Assembly (NCBI RefSeq): GCF_001686925.1
Contig: NZ_LVEN01000046.1
Span: 124,001 to 188,000, forward strand
Length of the DNA: 64,000 bases
From: Flavobacterium piscis
GTDB lineage: Bacteria > Bacteroidota > Bacteroidia > Flavobacteriales > Flavobacteriaceae
Direction of reading: 5' to 3'
Both the position numbers and the translations under genes were made by a program. This document shows positions 16,304 to 23,874 of this stretch, in pieces (within the stretch, counting starts at the first letter, position 1; every line of letters starts with the position of its first letter). A model generated the notes under the pieces. That model was not told the DNA's origin. It was given only the letters and a program-made list of their open reading frames with translations, and did not search any database.

Positions 16304-16825
16304 ATGGCCTTAGAAAATACCCTGATACAAGATAAACTTACTGAAACATTTGATTCAAGTGTTTTTAACTTTCACGAGGAAAGAGATGTTTTTACATTAG
16401 AAGCTTCAGCTGACAAAATCACAGCTTTGATTCTTTTCCTGAAAAACGATGCTGACCTTCGTTTTCACTTTTTAACTGATTTATGCGGAGTTCACTATCC
16501 GGACAACGAAACAGATCGTCAGTTTGCCATAGTATATCATTTACATAACTGGTACGAAAACAAACGAATTAGAATTAAAGTATTCTTAAACGGTGAAAAA
16601 CCAGAAATTAAAACCATTTCAAATATTTTCTTAAGTTCAAACTGGATGGAAAGAGAAACATACGACTTTTTCGGCGTAAACTTTATTGGGCACCCGCAAC
16701 TGAAACGTATTTTGAATATGGATGAAATGGTGTCTTTCCCAATGCGAAAAGAATTCCCAATGGAAGACAGCGGAAGAACTGATAAAGATGACAGATTCTT
16801 TGGAAGAACAACAACAAATTGCTAA
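16304..16825 (+). CDS. nuoC: NADH-quinone oxidoreductase subunit C
   Basis: This 173-residue peripheral-arm subunit has the 30-kDa-subunit core (LTDLCGVHYPDNE, SNWMERETYDFFGVNFIGHPQLKRI). It is a stand-alone NuoC, not fused to NuoD as in enterobacteria. It starts one base after nuoB, and nuoD follows 24 bases on. The C-terminus (FGRTTTNC) is short compared with proteobacterial NuoC. Confidence 0.93.
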   Translation: MALENTLIQDKLTETFDSSVFNFHEERDVFTLEASADKITALILFLKNDADLRFHFLTDLCGVHYPDNETDRQFAIVYHLHNWYENKRIRIKVFLNGEKPEIKTISNIFLSSNWMERETYDFFGVNFIGHPQLKRILNMDEMVSFPMRKEFPMEDSGRTDKDDRFFGRTTTNC

Positions 16826-16849
16826 AAATAAATAATTCAACATTATAAA

Positions 16850-18088
16850 ATGTCAGAACTATTATTACCACCAGAGCATCGTTATGCTAAAATAGTTAAG
16901 GATAAACTAAACGAAGACGGAAGCGAGCTTTCGGTACTTAATTTAGGCCCAACACACCCAGCCACCCATGGTATTTTTCAAAATATCCTGTTGATGGACG
17001 GTGAGAGAATTCTGGAAGCTGAACCAACCATTGGTTACATACACAGAGCTTTTGAGAAAATCGCCGAAAATCGTCCTTTTTATCAAATTACGCCTCTTAC
17101 AGACCGTATGAACTATTGCTCCTCTCCTATCAATAATATGGGATGGTGGATGACTTTGGAGAAATTACTAAATATTGAAGTTCCTAAACGTGCCCAATAT
17201 TTACGAGTTATCGTAATGGAATTGGCTCGTATTACAGATCACTTAATTTGTAATTCAATCTTAGGTGTTGATACTGGTGCTTATACTGGTTTCTTATATG
17301 TTTTTCAATTTAGAGAAAAAGTTTACGAGATCTACGAAGAAATTTGTGGCGCTCGTTTAACAACAAATATGGGAAGAATTGGTGGTTTCGAAAGAGACTG
17401 GTCACCAGAAGCTTTCCGCAAACTAGATGCATTCTTAGAAGAATTTCCTGTCGCTTGGCAAGAGTTTGTAAACTTATTTGAAAGAAACAGAATTTTCCTT
17501 GACAGAACCGTAGACGTAGGTGCAATCTCAGCAGAGCAAGCAATGGCTTACGGATTTACAGGTCCAAACTTACGTGCTGCCGGAGTTGATTACGACGTTC
17601 GCGTTGCACAACCTTACTCCTCTTACGAAGATTTCGATTTTGTAGTTCCTGTTGGAAAATCAGGTGATACATATGATCGTTTTTGTGTTCGTAACGCAGA
17701 AGTTTGGGAAAGTTTAAGCATTATTCGTCAGGCTTTGGATAAGATGCCAGCCGGAAACGAATATCATGCAGAAGTTCCTGATTACTACCTTCCTCCAAAA
17801 GAAGATGTTTACACTTCTATGGAATCTTTAATTTATCACTTTAAGATCGTAATGGGAGAAGTTCCTGTACCAGTGGCAGAAATTTATCACCCTGTTGAAG
17901 GAGGAAATGGAGAATTAGGATTCTATTTAGTTACTGACGGAAGCAGAACTCCATACAGATTACATTTCAGAAGACCTTGTTTTATTTATTACCAGGCATA
18001 TCCTGAAATGATAAAAGGCGCTTTACTTTCTGATGCAATTGTTATTTTATCAAGCTTAAATGTTATTGCCGGAGAATTAGACGCGTAA
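16850..18088 (+). CDS. nuoD: NADH-quinone oxidoreductase subunit D
   Basis: This 412-residue, 49-kDa-type subunit helps form the quinone pocket. Recognisable blocks are NLGPTHPATHGIF (the quinone-site His loop), GYIHRAFEKIAENRPF, TDRMNYCSSP, MGRIGGFERDWSPEA and the C-terminal DAIVILSSLNVIAGELDA. The length is normal for a free NuoD. It is followed by a 147-base spacer full of AATCTAAA repeats. Confidence 0.96.
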   Translation: MSELLLPPEHRYAKIVKDKLNEDGSELSVLNLGPTHPATHGIFQNILLMDGERILEAEPTIGYIHRAFEKIAENRPFYQITPLTDRMNYCSSPINNMGWWMTLEKLLNIEVPKRAQYLRVIVMELARITDHLICNSILGVDTGAYTGFLYVFQFREKVYEIYEEICGARLTTNMGRIGGFERDWSPEAFRKLDAFLEEFPVAWQEFVNLFERNRIFLDRTVDVGAISAEQAMAYGFTGPNLRAAGVDYDVRVAQPYSSYEDFDFVVPVGKSGDTYDRFCVRNAEVWESLSIIRQALDKMPAGNEYHAEVPDYYLPPKEDVYTSMESLIYHFKIVMGEVPVPVAEIYHPVEGGNGELGFYLVTDGSRTPYRLHFRRPCFIYYQAYPEMIKGALLSDAIVILSSLNVIAGELDA

Positions 18089-18096
18089 AAAAATTG

Positions 18097-18229
18097 TTGA
18101 TTTTAGATTTTAGAATATAGATTGAAAAATCTAAAATAAGAAATCTAAAATCTAAAATAAAAGAGATTGCAGAATATGGATTAAGGACAAAGATTGAAAA
18201 AATCTAAAATCTAAAATCTAAAATCTAAA
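18097..18229 (+). repeat. AATCTAAA / TTTAGATT repeat array, copy 2
   Basis: TTTTAGATTTTAGA (18100-18113) is followed by three blocks of ATCTAAA words. The last block is four perfect tandem heptamers, (atctaaa)x4 at 18202-18229, ending seven bases before the nuoE ATG. The right-hand block resembles the one before nuoB. Confidence 0.8.
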
Positions 18230-18235
18230 ATAAAA

Positions 18236-18766
18236 ATGGAACGTAAACATTACAAACAAGAAATAAATATGACCGAAGCATTGATCACCCGTATCAATGA
18301 ATTAATCAGTCATTATCCTGAAGGCAAACAAAAATCAGCTCTATTGCCTGTTTTGCATGAAGTACAAGATGCACACAACAACTGGCTTAGTACTGAATTG
18401 CAAGATAAAGTTGCCGAAATTCTTCAGATAAAACCAATTGAGGTTTATGAAGTGGTTACTTTTTATACCATGTTCAACCAAAAGCCAATTGGAAAATACA
18501 TGTTTGAGTTTTGCCAGACTTCTTGTTGTTGTTTAAACGGTGCCGAAAATTTAATGGATTATACTTCTGAAAAATTAGGCATTAAAATGGGAGAAACAAC
18601 TCCGGACGGAATGTTTACCATTGCCGGTGTAGAATGTTTAGGTGCCTGCGGATATGCTCCAATGTTACAATTAGGCGATTTCTACAAAGAAAAATTGACA
18701 GAAGATAAGATTGATCAGTTAATCGCTGATTGTAAAGATGATAAAATAATATTACACGATAAATAA
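18236..18766 (+). CDS. nuoE: NADH-quinone oxidoreductase subunit E
   Basis: This 176-residue thioredoxin-fold subunit holds the 2Fe-2S cluster N1a in the NADH-dehydrogenase module. The likely ligands are C93 and C98 in FCQTSCCCLNG plus C134 and C138 in ECLGACGYAP. ATG 18236 (MERKHYKQEINMTEA) follows the A-rich repeat. The internal ATG at 18269 (MTEALITRI) is an alternative that would drop 11 residues. nuoF begins one base after the stop. Confidence 0.93.
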   Translation: MERKHYKQEINMTEALITRINELISHYPEGKQKSALLPVLHEVQDAHNNWLSTELQDKVAEILQIKPIEVYEVVTFYTMFNQKPIGKYMFEFCQTSCCCLNGAENLMDYTSEKLGIKMGETTPDGMFTIAGVECLGACGYAPMLQLGDFYKEKLTEDKIDQLIADCKDDKIILHDK

Positions 18767-18767
18767 G

Positions 18768-20135
18768 ATGTCACAAAAAATATTATTAGATAAAATCAAT
18801 ATTCCAGGAATTAAAACCTACGAAGTATATCGCCAAAATGGTGGTTATGCATCTGTAGAAAAAGCACTAAAAACCCTTACACCGGATGAAGTTACTGAAG
18901 AAGTAAAAAAATCAGGTCTTCGTGGTCGTGGTGGTGCAGGTTTCCCTGCCGGAATGAAATGGAGTTTTATTGATAAAAAATCAGGCAAACCAAGACATTT
19001 AGTTTGCAACGCCGACGAGTCTGAACCGGGTACTTTTAAAGATCGTTATTTGATGGAATATATTCCTCACTTATTGATCGAAGGAATGATTACCTCGAGT
19101 TTTGCTTTAGGAGCTAACCTTTCGTATATCTACATTCGTGGAGAATATATGTGGGTTTACAAAATACTAGAAAGAGCCATCGCTGAAGCTAAAGCTGCCG
19201 GTTGGTTAGGAAAAAATATATTAGGTACAGGTTACGATTTAGAGTTATACGTTCACTGTGGAGCCGGAGCTTATATTTGCGGAGAAGAAACTGCACTTAT
19301 CGAGTCACTGGAAGGTAAAAGAGGAAATCCTCGTATCAAACCACCTTTCCCAGCAGTTTCAGGACTTTGGGCAAACCCAACAGTAGTAAACAATGTTGAA
19401 ACTATTGCTACCGTGCCATGGATCATCAACAACTCTGGTGATGATTATGCTAAAATAGGAATTGGACGTTCAACCGGAACTAAATTAATCTCTGCTTCCG
19501 GACACATTAAAAATCCAGGAGTTTACGAAATTGAATTAGGATTAAGTGTTGACGAATTTATGAATTCTGACGAATACCTAGGCGGAATGTCTTCTAGCAG
19601 ACCTTTGAAAGCATTTGTACCGGGAGGATCTTCAGTGCCAATTTTACCAGCTGAATTAATTTTTAAAACAGCAAATGGCGAAGACCGATTAATGTCTTAC
19701 GAATCTTTAAGTGATGGTGGTTTTGCTACCGGATCTATGTTAGGTTCAGGAGGATTTATCGTGTATAATGACACTGCTTGTGTAGTAAGAAACACTTGGA
19801 ATTTTGCACGTTTTTACCACCACGAATCTTGCGGACAATGTACACCTTGTCGTGAAGGAACTGGATGGTTAGAAAAAATCTTATGGAGAATCGAAAACGG
19901 TCAGGGCCGTGAAGAAGATATCGAATTATTGTGGAGCATTCAAAGTAAAATTGAAGGAAACACAATTTGTCCCCTAGGTGATGCAGCTTCTTGGCCAGTA
20001 GCAGCAGCGATTCGTCACTTTAGAGATGAATTCGAATATCATGTTCGTTTCCCGGAAAAAATAAAAAACAGAGATCACTTTGTTGCTGAACCTTTCTCGC
20101 AAGTGAAACATTTAGTAGGCAAACAAACAGTTTAA
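18768..20135 (+). CDS. nuoF: NADH-quinone oxidoreductase subunit F (FMN/NADH site)
   Basis: This 455-residue subunit binds NADH, FMN and the 4Fe-4S cluster N3. GLRGRGGAGFPAGMKW (about residues 48-63) and YICGEETALIESLEG are the nucleotide/FMN-binding segments. SCGQCTPCREG near 355-364 plus a cysteine near 400 (TICPLGDAA) ligate N3. With NuoE and NuoG it makes a full NADH-oxidising module, so this is a true NADH-type complex I, not the 11-subunit ferredoxin type. Confidence 0.96.
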   Translation: MSQKILLDKINIPGIKTYEVYRQNGGYASVEKALKTLTPDEVTEEVKKSGLRGRGGAGFPAGMKWSFIDKKSGKPRHLVCNADESEPGTFKDRYLMEYIPHLLIEGMITSSFALGANLSYIYIRGEYMWVYKILERAIAEAKAAGWLGKNILGTGYDLELYVHCGAGAYICGEETALIESLEGKRGNPRIKPPFPAVSGLWANPTVVNNVETIATVPWIINNSGDDYAKIGIGRSTGTKLISASGHIKNPGVYEIELGLSVDEFMNSDEYLGGMSSSRPLKAFVPGGSSVPILPAELIFKTANGEDRLMSYESLSDGGFATGSMLGSGGFIVYNDTACVVRNTWNFARFYHHESCGQCTPCREGTGWLEKILWRIENGQGREEDIELLWSIQSKIEGNTICPLGDAASWPVAAAIRHFRDEFEYHVRFPEKIKNRDHFVAEPFSQVKHLVGKQTV

Positions 20136-20136
20136 A

Positions 20137-20202
20137 AATAGTTTAAAGTTTCAAGTTTTTTTGTTTCAAGTTAAAACCTGAAACGTGAAACCTGAAACTA
20201 AA
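20137..20202 (+). repeat. TTTCAAG / GAAACGTGAAACC palindromic repeat, copy 2
   Basis: The nuoF-nuoG spacer carries AGTTTCAAGTTTT and TTTCAAGTT words followed by CTGAAACGTGAAACC. It is the same family as the sucA-sucB spacer (3231-3285). Confidence 0.65.
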
Positions 20203-20218
20203 AAAACAAAAGCAAGAG

Positions 20219-21250
20219 ATGAAAGTAACCATAGACGGTCAAAGTATAGACGTAGAGCCAGGAACAACGATCCTGCAGGCTGCACGTATGATTGGTGGAG
20301 ATTTGGTACCGCCAGCCATGTGCTATTACTCAAAATTAAAAGGCAGTGGCGGAAAATGCCGTTGTTGTTTAGTTGAAGTTTCTAAAGGTAGTGAAGCTGA
20401 CCCAAGACCAATGCCAAAATTAATGGCATCTTGTGTAACAGGATGTATGGACGGGATGGAAGTAAACAGTAAATCATCTGCCAGAGTTACGGAAGCCCGT
20501 AAATCTGTAACAGAATTTTTATTGATCAACCATCCGTTAGATTGTCCTATTTGTGATCAGGCCGGAGAATGTGATCTTCAAAACTTAAGTTTTGAGCACG
20601 GTAATCCGAAATCACGTTTTATTGAAGAAAAAAGAACATTTGAACCAGAAGATATTGGTCCAAATATTCAACTGCATATGAACCGTTGTATTTTATGCCA
20701 AAGATGTGTACAAGTTGCAGATCAATTGACAGACAATAGAGTTCACGGAGTATTAGATCGTGGTGATCATGCTAATATTTCAACTGGAATTTCCAAAGCA
20801 ATCGACAACGAGTTTTCTGGAAACATGATTGACGTTTGTCCGGTTGGAGCTTTAACAGACAAAACTTTCCGTTTTAAATCAAGAGTTTGGTTTAACAAAC
20901 CATACAATGCACACAGAGAGTGTACAACTCCTGGATGTTGTGGAAAAACTACCGTTTGGATGTTTGGAGGAGAAATTCAACGTGTTACAGGTCGTAAAGA
21001 CGAGTATCATGAAGTTGAAGAATTCATTTGTAACTCTTGTCGTTTTGAACACAAAAATGTAAATGACTGGGTTATCGAAGGACCAAGAGAATTTGAAAAA
21101 GATTCTGTTATCAACCAAAATAACTACACTCAAAAATTAGAGAAAGTAGAAATCGATACTGAAAAAACTATCCTTATGGGTAGAGATGAAGACCGTAAAA
21201 AAATTAGTATGGCTGAAATTCCATTAAATACTAACAACAAAAATTCATAA
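20219..21250 (+). CDS. nuoG: NADH-quinone oxidoreductase subunit G, short form
   Basis: This protein of only 343 residues keeps the iron-sulfur part of NuoG. It has a 2Fe-2S domain (C35, C47, C50 and C72 or C76), the His-Cys 4Fe-4S segment (H105, C109, C112, C118) and a second 4Fe-4S set (C157, C160, C163, C207). A Cys-rich segment (C235, C240/C241, C271, C274) resembles the start of the molybdopterin-oxidoreductase domain. That domain, which makes most NuoG proteins 700-900 residues long, is otherwise absent. nuoH starts two bases after the stop, so the gene was not cut by a recent frameshift. From memory, a short NuoG is found in other flavobacteria. Confidence 0.92.
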   Translation: MKVTIDGQSIDVEPGTTILQAARMIGGDLVPPAMCYYSKLKGSGGKCRCCLVEVSKGSEADPRPMPKLMASCVTGCMDGMEVNSKSSARVTEARKSVTEFLLINHPLDCPICDQAGECDLQNLSFEHGNPKSRFIEEKRTFEPEDIGPNIQLHMNRCILCQRCVQVADQLTDNRVHGVLDRGDHANISTGISKAIDNEFSGNMIDVCPVGALTDKTFRFKSRVWFNKPYNAHRECTTPGCCGKTTVWMFGGEIQRVTGRKDEYHEVEEFICNSCRFEHKNVNDWVIEGPREFEKDSVINQNNYTQKLEKVEIDTEKTILMGRDEDRKKISMAEIPLNTNNKNS

Positions 21251-21252
21251 CG

Positions 21253-22308
21253 ATGGTAGATGGTACATTTATTATAGAAAAAAGTGTTGTGATTGTTGTG
21301 GTTTTCGCTATAACAATGATCATGGCAATGTATTCTACCTGGGCTGAACGTAAAGTTGCAGCTTATCTTCAGGATCGTGTAGGACCAAACCGTGCCGGAT
21401 GGGGAGGATTATTACAACCTCTCGCAGATGGTATGAAATTATTCTCAAAAGAAGAATTTTTCCCAAATACACCTAACAAGTTTTTATTCGTTGTAGGACC
21501 GGCAATTGCCATGAGTACAGCTTTAATGACAAGTGCAGTAATTCCCTGGGGAGATAAATTACATATTTTTGGTCGCGATGTTCTATTGCAGGCAACCGAT
21601 ATTAATATTGGTATTTTATACATTTTTGGAGTACTTTCTATTGGAGTTTATGGCATCATGATTGGTGGATGGGCTTCTAATAATAAATTCTCTTTGATGG
21701 GAGCTGTTCGTGCAGCTTCGCAAATGGTTTCTTATGAAGTTGCAATGGGATTATCAATGATTGCTTTGTTGATGATGACCGGGACTTTAAGTTTAAGAGA
21801 AATCTCTCTTCAACAACAAGAAATGAACTGGAACGTATTTTACCAGCCTTTATCTTTCTTGATTTTCCTTATTTGTTCTTTTGCTGAAACTAACAGAACT
21901 CCTTTCGATTTAGCAGAATGTGAATCTGAGTTGATTGGTGGTTACCATACAGAATATTCATCCATGAAAATGGGATTCTATTTATTTGCTGAATATGCAA
22001 GTATGTTTATCTCAGCTACTATTATTTCTGTTTTATTCTTTGGAGGATATAATTATCCTGGAATGAGCTGGATGGTAGAACATGCTGGAGTAAATATTGC
22101 TAATCTATTAGGAATTGCAGCATTGTTTGCAAAATTATGTTTCTTCATATTTTTCTATATGTGGGTACGTTGGACAATTCCAAGATTTAGATATGACCAA
22201 TTAATGAATTTAGGCTGGAGAATTTTAATTCCGCTTTCAATCATTAATATCATGATTACCGGAGCTGTTATTTTAAGACACGATATCGCAGCAGCTTTAG
22301 GATTCTAA
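21253..22308 (+). CDS. nuoH: NADH-quinone oxidoreductase subunit H
   Basis: This 351-residue membrane subunit has about eight helices and joins the peripheral and membrane arms at the quinone site. Typical blocks are ERKVAAYLQDRVGPNRAGWGGLLQPLADGMKLF (shown here as its recognisable pieces ERKVAAYLQDR and GPNRAGWGG), ETNRTPFDLAECESELIGGYHTEYS in the acidic loop (recognised by ETNRTPFDLAE), and the late RWTIPRFRYDQLMNLGW. It ends the upstream half of the operon. A structured spacer follows. Confidence 0.95.
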   Translation: MVDGTFIIEKSVVIVVVFAITMIMAMYSTWAERKVAAYLQDRVGPNRAGWGGLLQPLADGMKLFSKEEFFPNTPNKFLFVVGPAIAMSTALMTSAVIPWGDKLHIFGRDVLLQATDINIGILYIFGVLSIGVYGIMIGGWASNNKFSLMGAVRAASQMVSYEVAMGLSMIALLMMTGTLSLREISLQQQEMNWNVFYQPLSFLIFLICSFAETNRTPFDLAECESELIGGYHTEYSSMKMGFYLFAEYASMFISATIISVLFFGGYNYPGMSWMVEHAGVNIANLLGIAALFAKLCFFIFFYMWVRWTIPRFRYDQLMNLGWRILIPLSIINIMITGAVILRHDIAAALGF

Positions 22309-22321
22309 GAACCGTAATGCC

Positions 22322-22394
22322 AAGCCTTGATAGAAGCAGCATCTTTTTATCCGCCGCAGCGGCCAAAAGATATAGCGGATAGCAGGATTAGCTT
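22322..22394 (+). ncRNA. Candidate structured RNA, copy 1 (Flavo-1-like)
   Basis: The spacer between nuoH and nuoI folds into an outer helix (AAGC...GCTT plus CTTG...CAGG), the conserved words GATAGAAG and GCGGATAGC, and an inner hairpin (ATCTTTTT...AAAAGAT capped by CCGC...GCGG). A second copy at 35735-35814 keeps the same words and shape with compensating base changes. It resembles my memory of the Flavo-1 RNA motif of Bacteroidota. The name needs a covariance-model search. Confidence 0.55.
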
Positions 22395-22462
22395 CAAATA
22401 AAAATAAAACAGATTTGATTTGTTTAAACACAAATAGTAAATCGTAAATCATACATTAAAAA

Positions 22463-23008
22463 ATGTCAATAGAAACTATATCATTATCGGGTAGAAAAAA
22501 GATGGTCTCGAATAAAGAGATGACTTTTTGGGAACGATTGTATCTTGTGGCGATTGTGAAAGGATTATATATCACACTTAAACACTTATTCAGAAAAAAA
22601 GTGACAATTCACTATCCTGAACAAGTGCGTGAAATGAGTCCGGTTTATCGTGGTCAGCACCAGTTAAAACGTGATGAACAAGGTCGTGAAAACTGTACCG
22701 CTTGTGGATTATGTGCTTTATCATGTCCTGCTGAAGCAATCACGATGAAAGCTGCAGAACGTAAAGCAGATGAAAAACATTTGTACAGAGAAGAAAAATA
22801 TGCTTCGATATATGAAATCAATATGTTGCGTTGCATTTTCTGTGGTTTATGCGAAGAAGCTTGCCCGAAAGATGCAATCTATTTGACGACTTCAAAAGTA
22901 TTAGTTCCTGCTAGCTACGAAAGAGAAGATTTCATTTTTGGAAAAGACAGACTAGTGATGCCTCTTGATGTGGCGATCAAAAATGCTCAACTTAATAATG
23001 CTAACTAA
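22463..23008 (+). CDS. nuoI: NADH-quinone oxidoreductase subunit I
   Basis: This 181-residue ferredoxin-like subunit has two 4Fe-4S clusters (N6a and N6b). The two motifs are ENCTACGLCALSCPAEAI (C78, C81, C84, C88) and LRCIFCGLCEEACPKDAI (C124, C127, C130, C134). An amphipathic N-terminal helix anchors it at the membrane. It is 154 bases after nuoH, across the structured spacer, and is followed immediately by nuoJ. Confidence 0.96.
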   Translation: MSIETISLSGRKKMVSNKEMTFWERLYLVAIVKGLYITLKHLFRKKVTIHYPEQVREMSPVYRGQHQLKRDEQGRENCTACGLCALSCPAEAITMKAAERKADEKHLYREEKYASIYEINMLRCIFCGLCEEACPKDAIYLTTSKVLVPASYEREDFIFGKDRLVMPLDVAIKNAQLNNAN

Positions 23009-23548
23009 ATGATACATATTCCTGATTTTGCACACGCGACAACTGTACAAATTATATTTTGTTTCTTAGCGTTTATTACGGTGATTACCGCTTTTTTGAC
23101 CATTTTTAGCAGAAACCCAATTCATAGTGCTATTTATTTAGTGATTTGTTTTTTCTCAATTGCTGGTCATTATTTACTATTGAATGCTCAATTTTTAGCT
23201 ATAGTACATCTTATAGTATATTCCGGAGCAATTATGATTTTGTTCCTGTTTACGATCATGTTGATGAATCTTAACGAACGCCATCAAGTACACAGACCCA
23301 GAATTACACGTTTAGGTGCAATTGTTTCTTTTTGTTTGATTTGCGTTGTATTGATTGCCATTTTCATTAACTCTAAACCAATTGTTGGTGAATACGATTC
23401 AACTGGTGAAGATTTTCAATCGATCAAAGTATTGGGTAAAATATTACTGAACGAATATATGGTTCCGTTTGAATTCGCTTCGGTCTTGCTTTTAGTAGCC
23501 ATGATTGGAACTGTATTATTGTCTAAAAAAGAAAAATTAAATAAATAA
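23009..23548 (+). CDS. nuoJ: NADH-quinone oxidoreductase subunit J
   Basis: This 179-residue membrane subunit has five helices. It begins directly after the nuoI stop and its stop overlaps the nuoK start by one base. Family features are NPIHSAIYLVICFFSIAGHYLLLNA (recognised by NPIHSAIYL) and the helix VHLIVYSGAIMILFLF, which contains the pi-bulge region that couples redox chemistry to proton movement. The C-terminal FEFASVLLLVAMIGTVLL is typical. Confidence 0.94.
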   Translation: MIHIPDFAHATTVQIIFCFLAFITVITAFLTIFSRNPIHSAIYLVICFFSIAGHYLLLNAQFLAIVHLIVYSGAIMILFLFTIMLMNLNERHQVHRPRITRLGAIVSFCLICVVLIAIFINSKPIVGEYDSTGEDFQSIKVLGKILLNEYMVPFEFASVLLLVAMIGTVLLSKKEKLNK

Positions 23549-23868
23549 TGGGTAATATATTAAATCAAATAGGTATTGAAAACTACATCTTTTTAAGTGT
23601 TGTACTTTTCTGTATTGGTATTTTTGGTGTATTGTACAGACGAAATGCTATTATCGTTTTCATGTCTATCGAAATCATGTTGAATGCTGTTAACCTTTTA
23701 TTTGTTGCTTTTTCAACTTATCATCAAGACGCACAAGGACAAGTCTTTGTATTCTTCTCGATGGCAGTTGCTGCAGCAGAAGTTGCAGTTGGATTGGCTA
23801 TTTTAGTTTCGATCTTTAGAAATTTAGGTTCGATTAGTATCGATAATTTAAAAAATTTAAAAGGATAA
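23548..23868 (+). CDS. nuoK: NADH-quinone oxidoreductase subunit K
   Basis: This 106-residue, three-helix subunit is homologous to Mrp antiporter subunits. It shows RRNAIIVFMSIEIMLNAVNL, whose glutamate (in SIEIMLN) is a key proton-channel residue, and a second buried glutamate in AAAEVAVGLAI. It overlaps nuoJ by one base and precedes nuoL by six. Confidence 0.95.
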   Translation: MGNILNQIGIENYIFLSVVLFCIGIFGVLYRRNAIIVFMSIEIMLNAVNLLFVAFSTYHQDAQGQVFVFFSMAVAAAEVAVGLAILVSIFRNLGSISIDNLKNLKG

Positions 23869-23874
23869 ATAAAA

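Noticed and set aside
18097..18229. CRISPR-like array before nuoE
   Set aside because: The repeats are 7-base tandem words without unique spacers, and no cas genes are present.
20219..21250. NuoG truncated by a frameshift
   Set aside because: The next gene starts two bases after the stop, and there is no leftover molybdopterin-domain coding sequence in any frame before nuoH.
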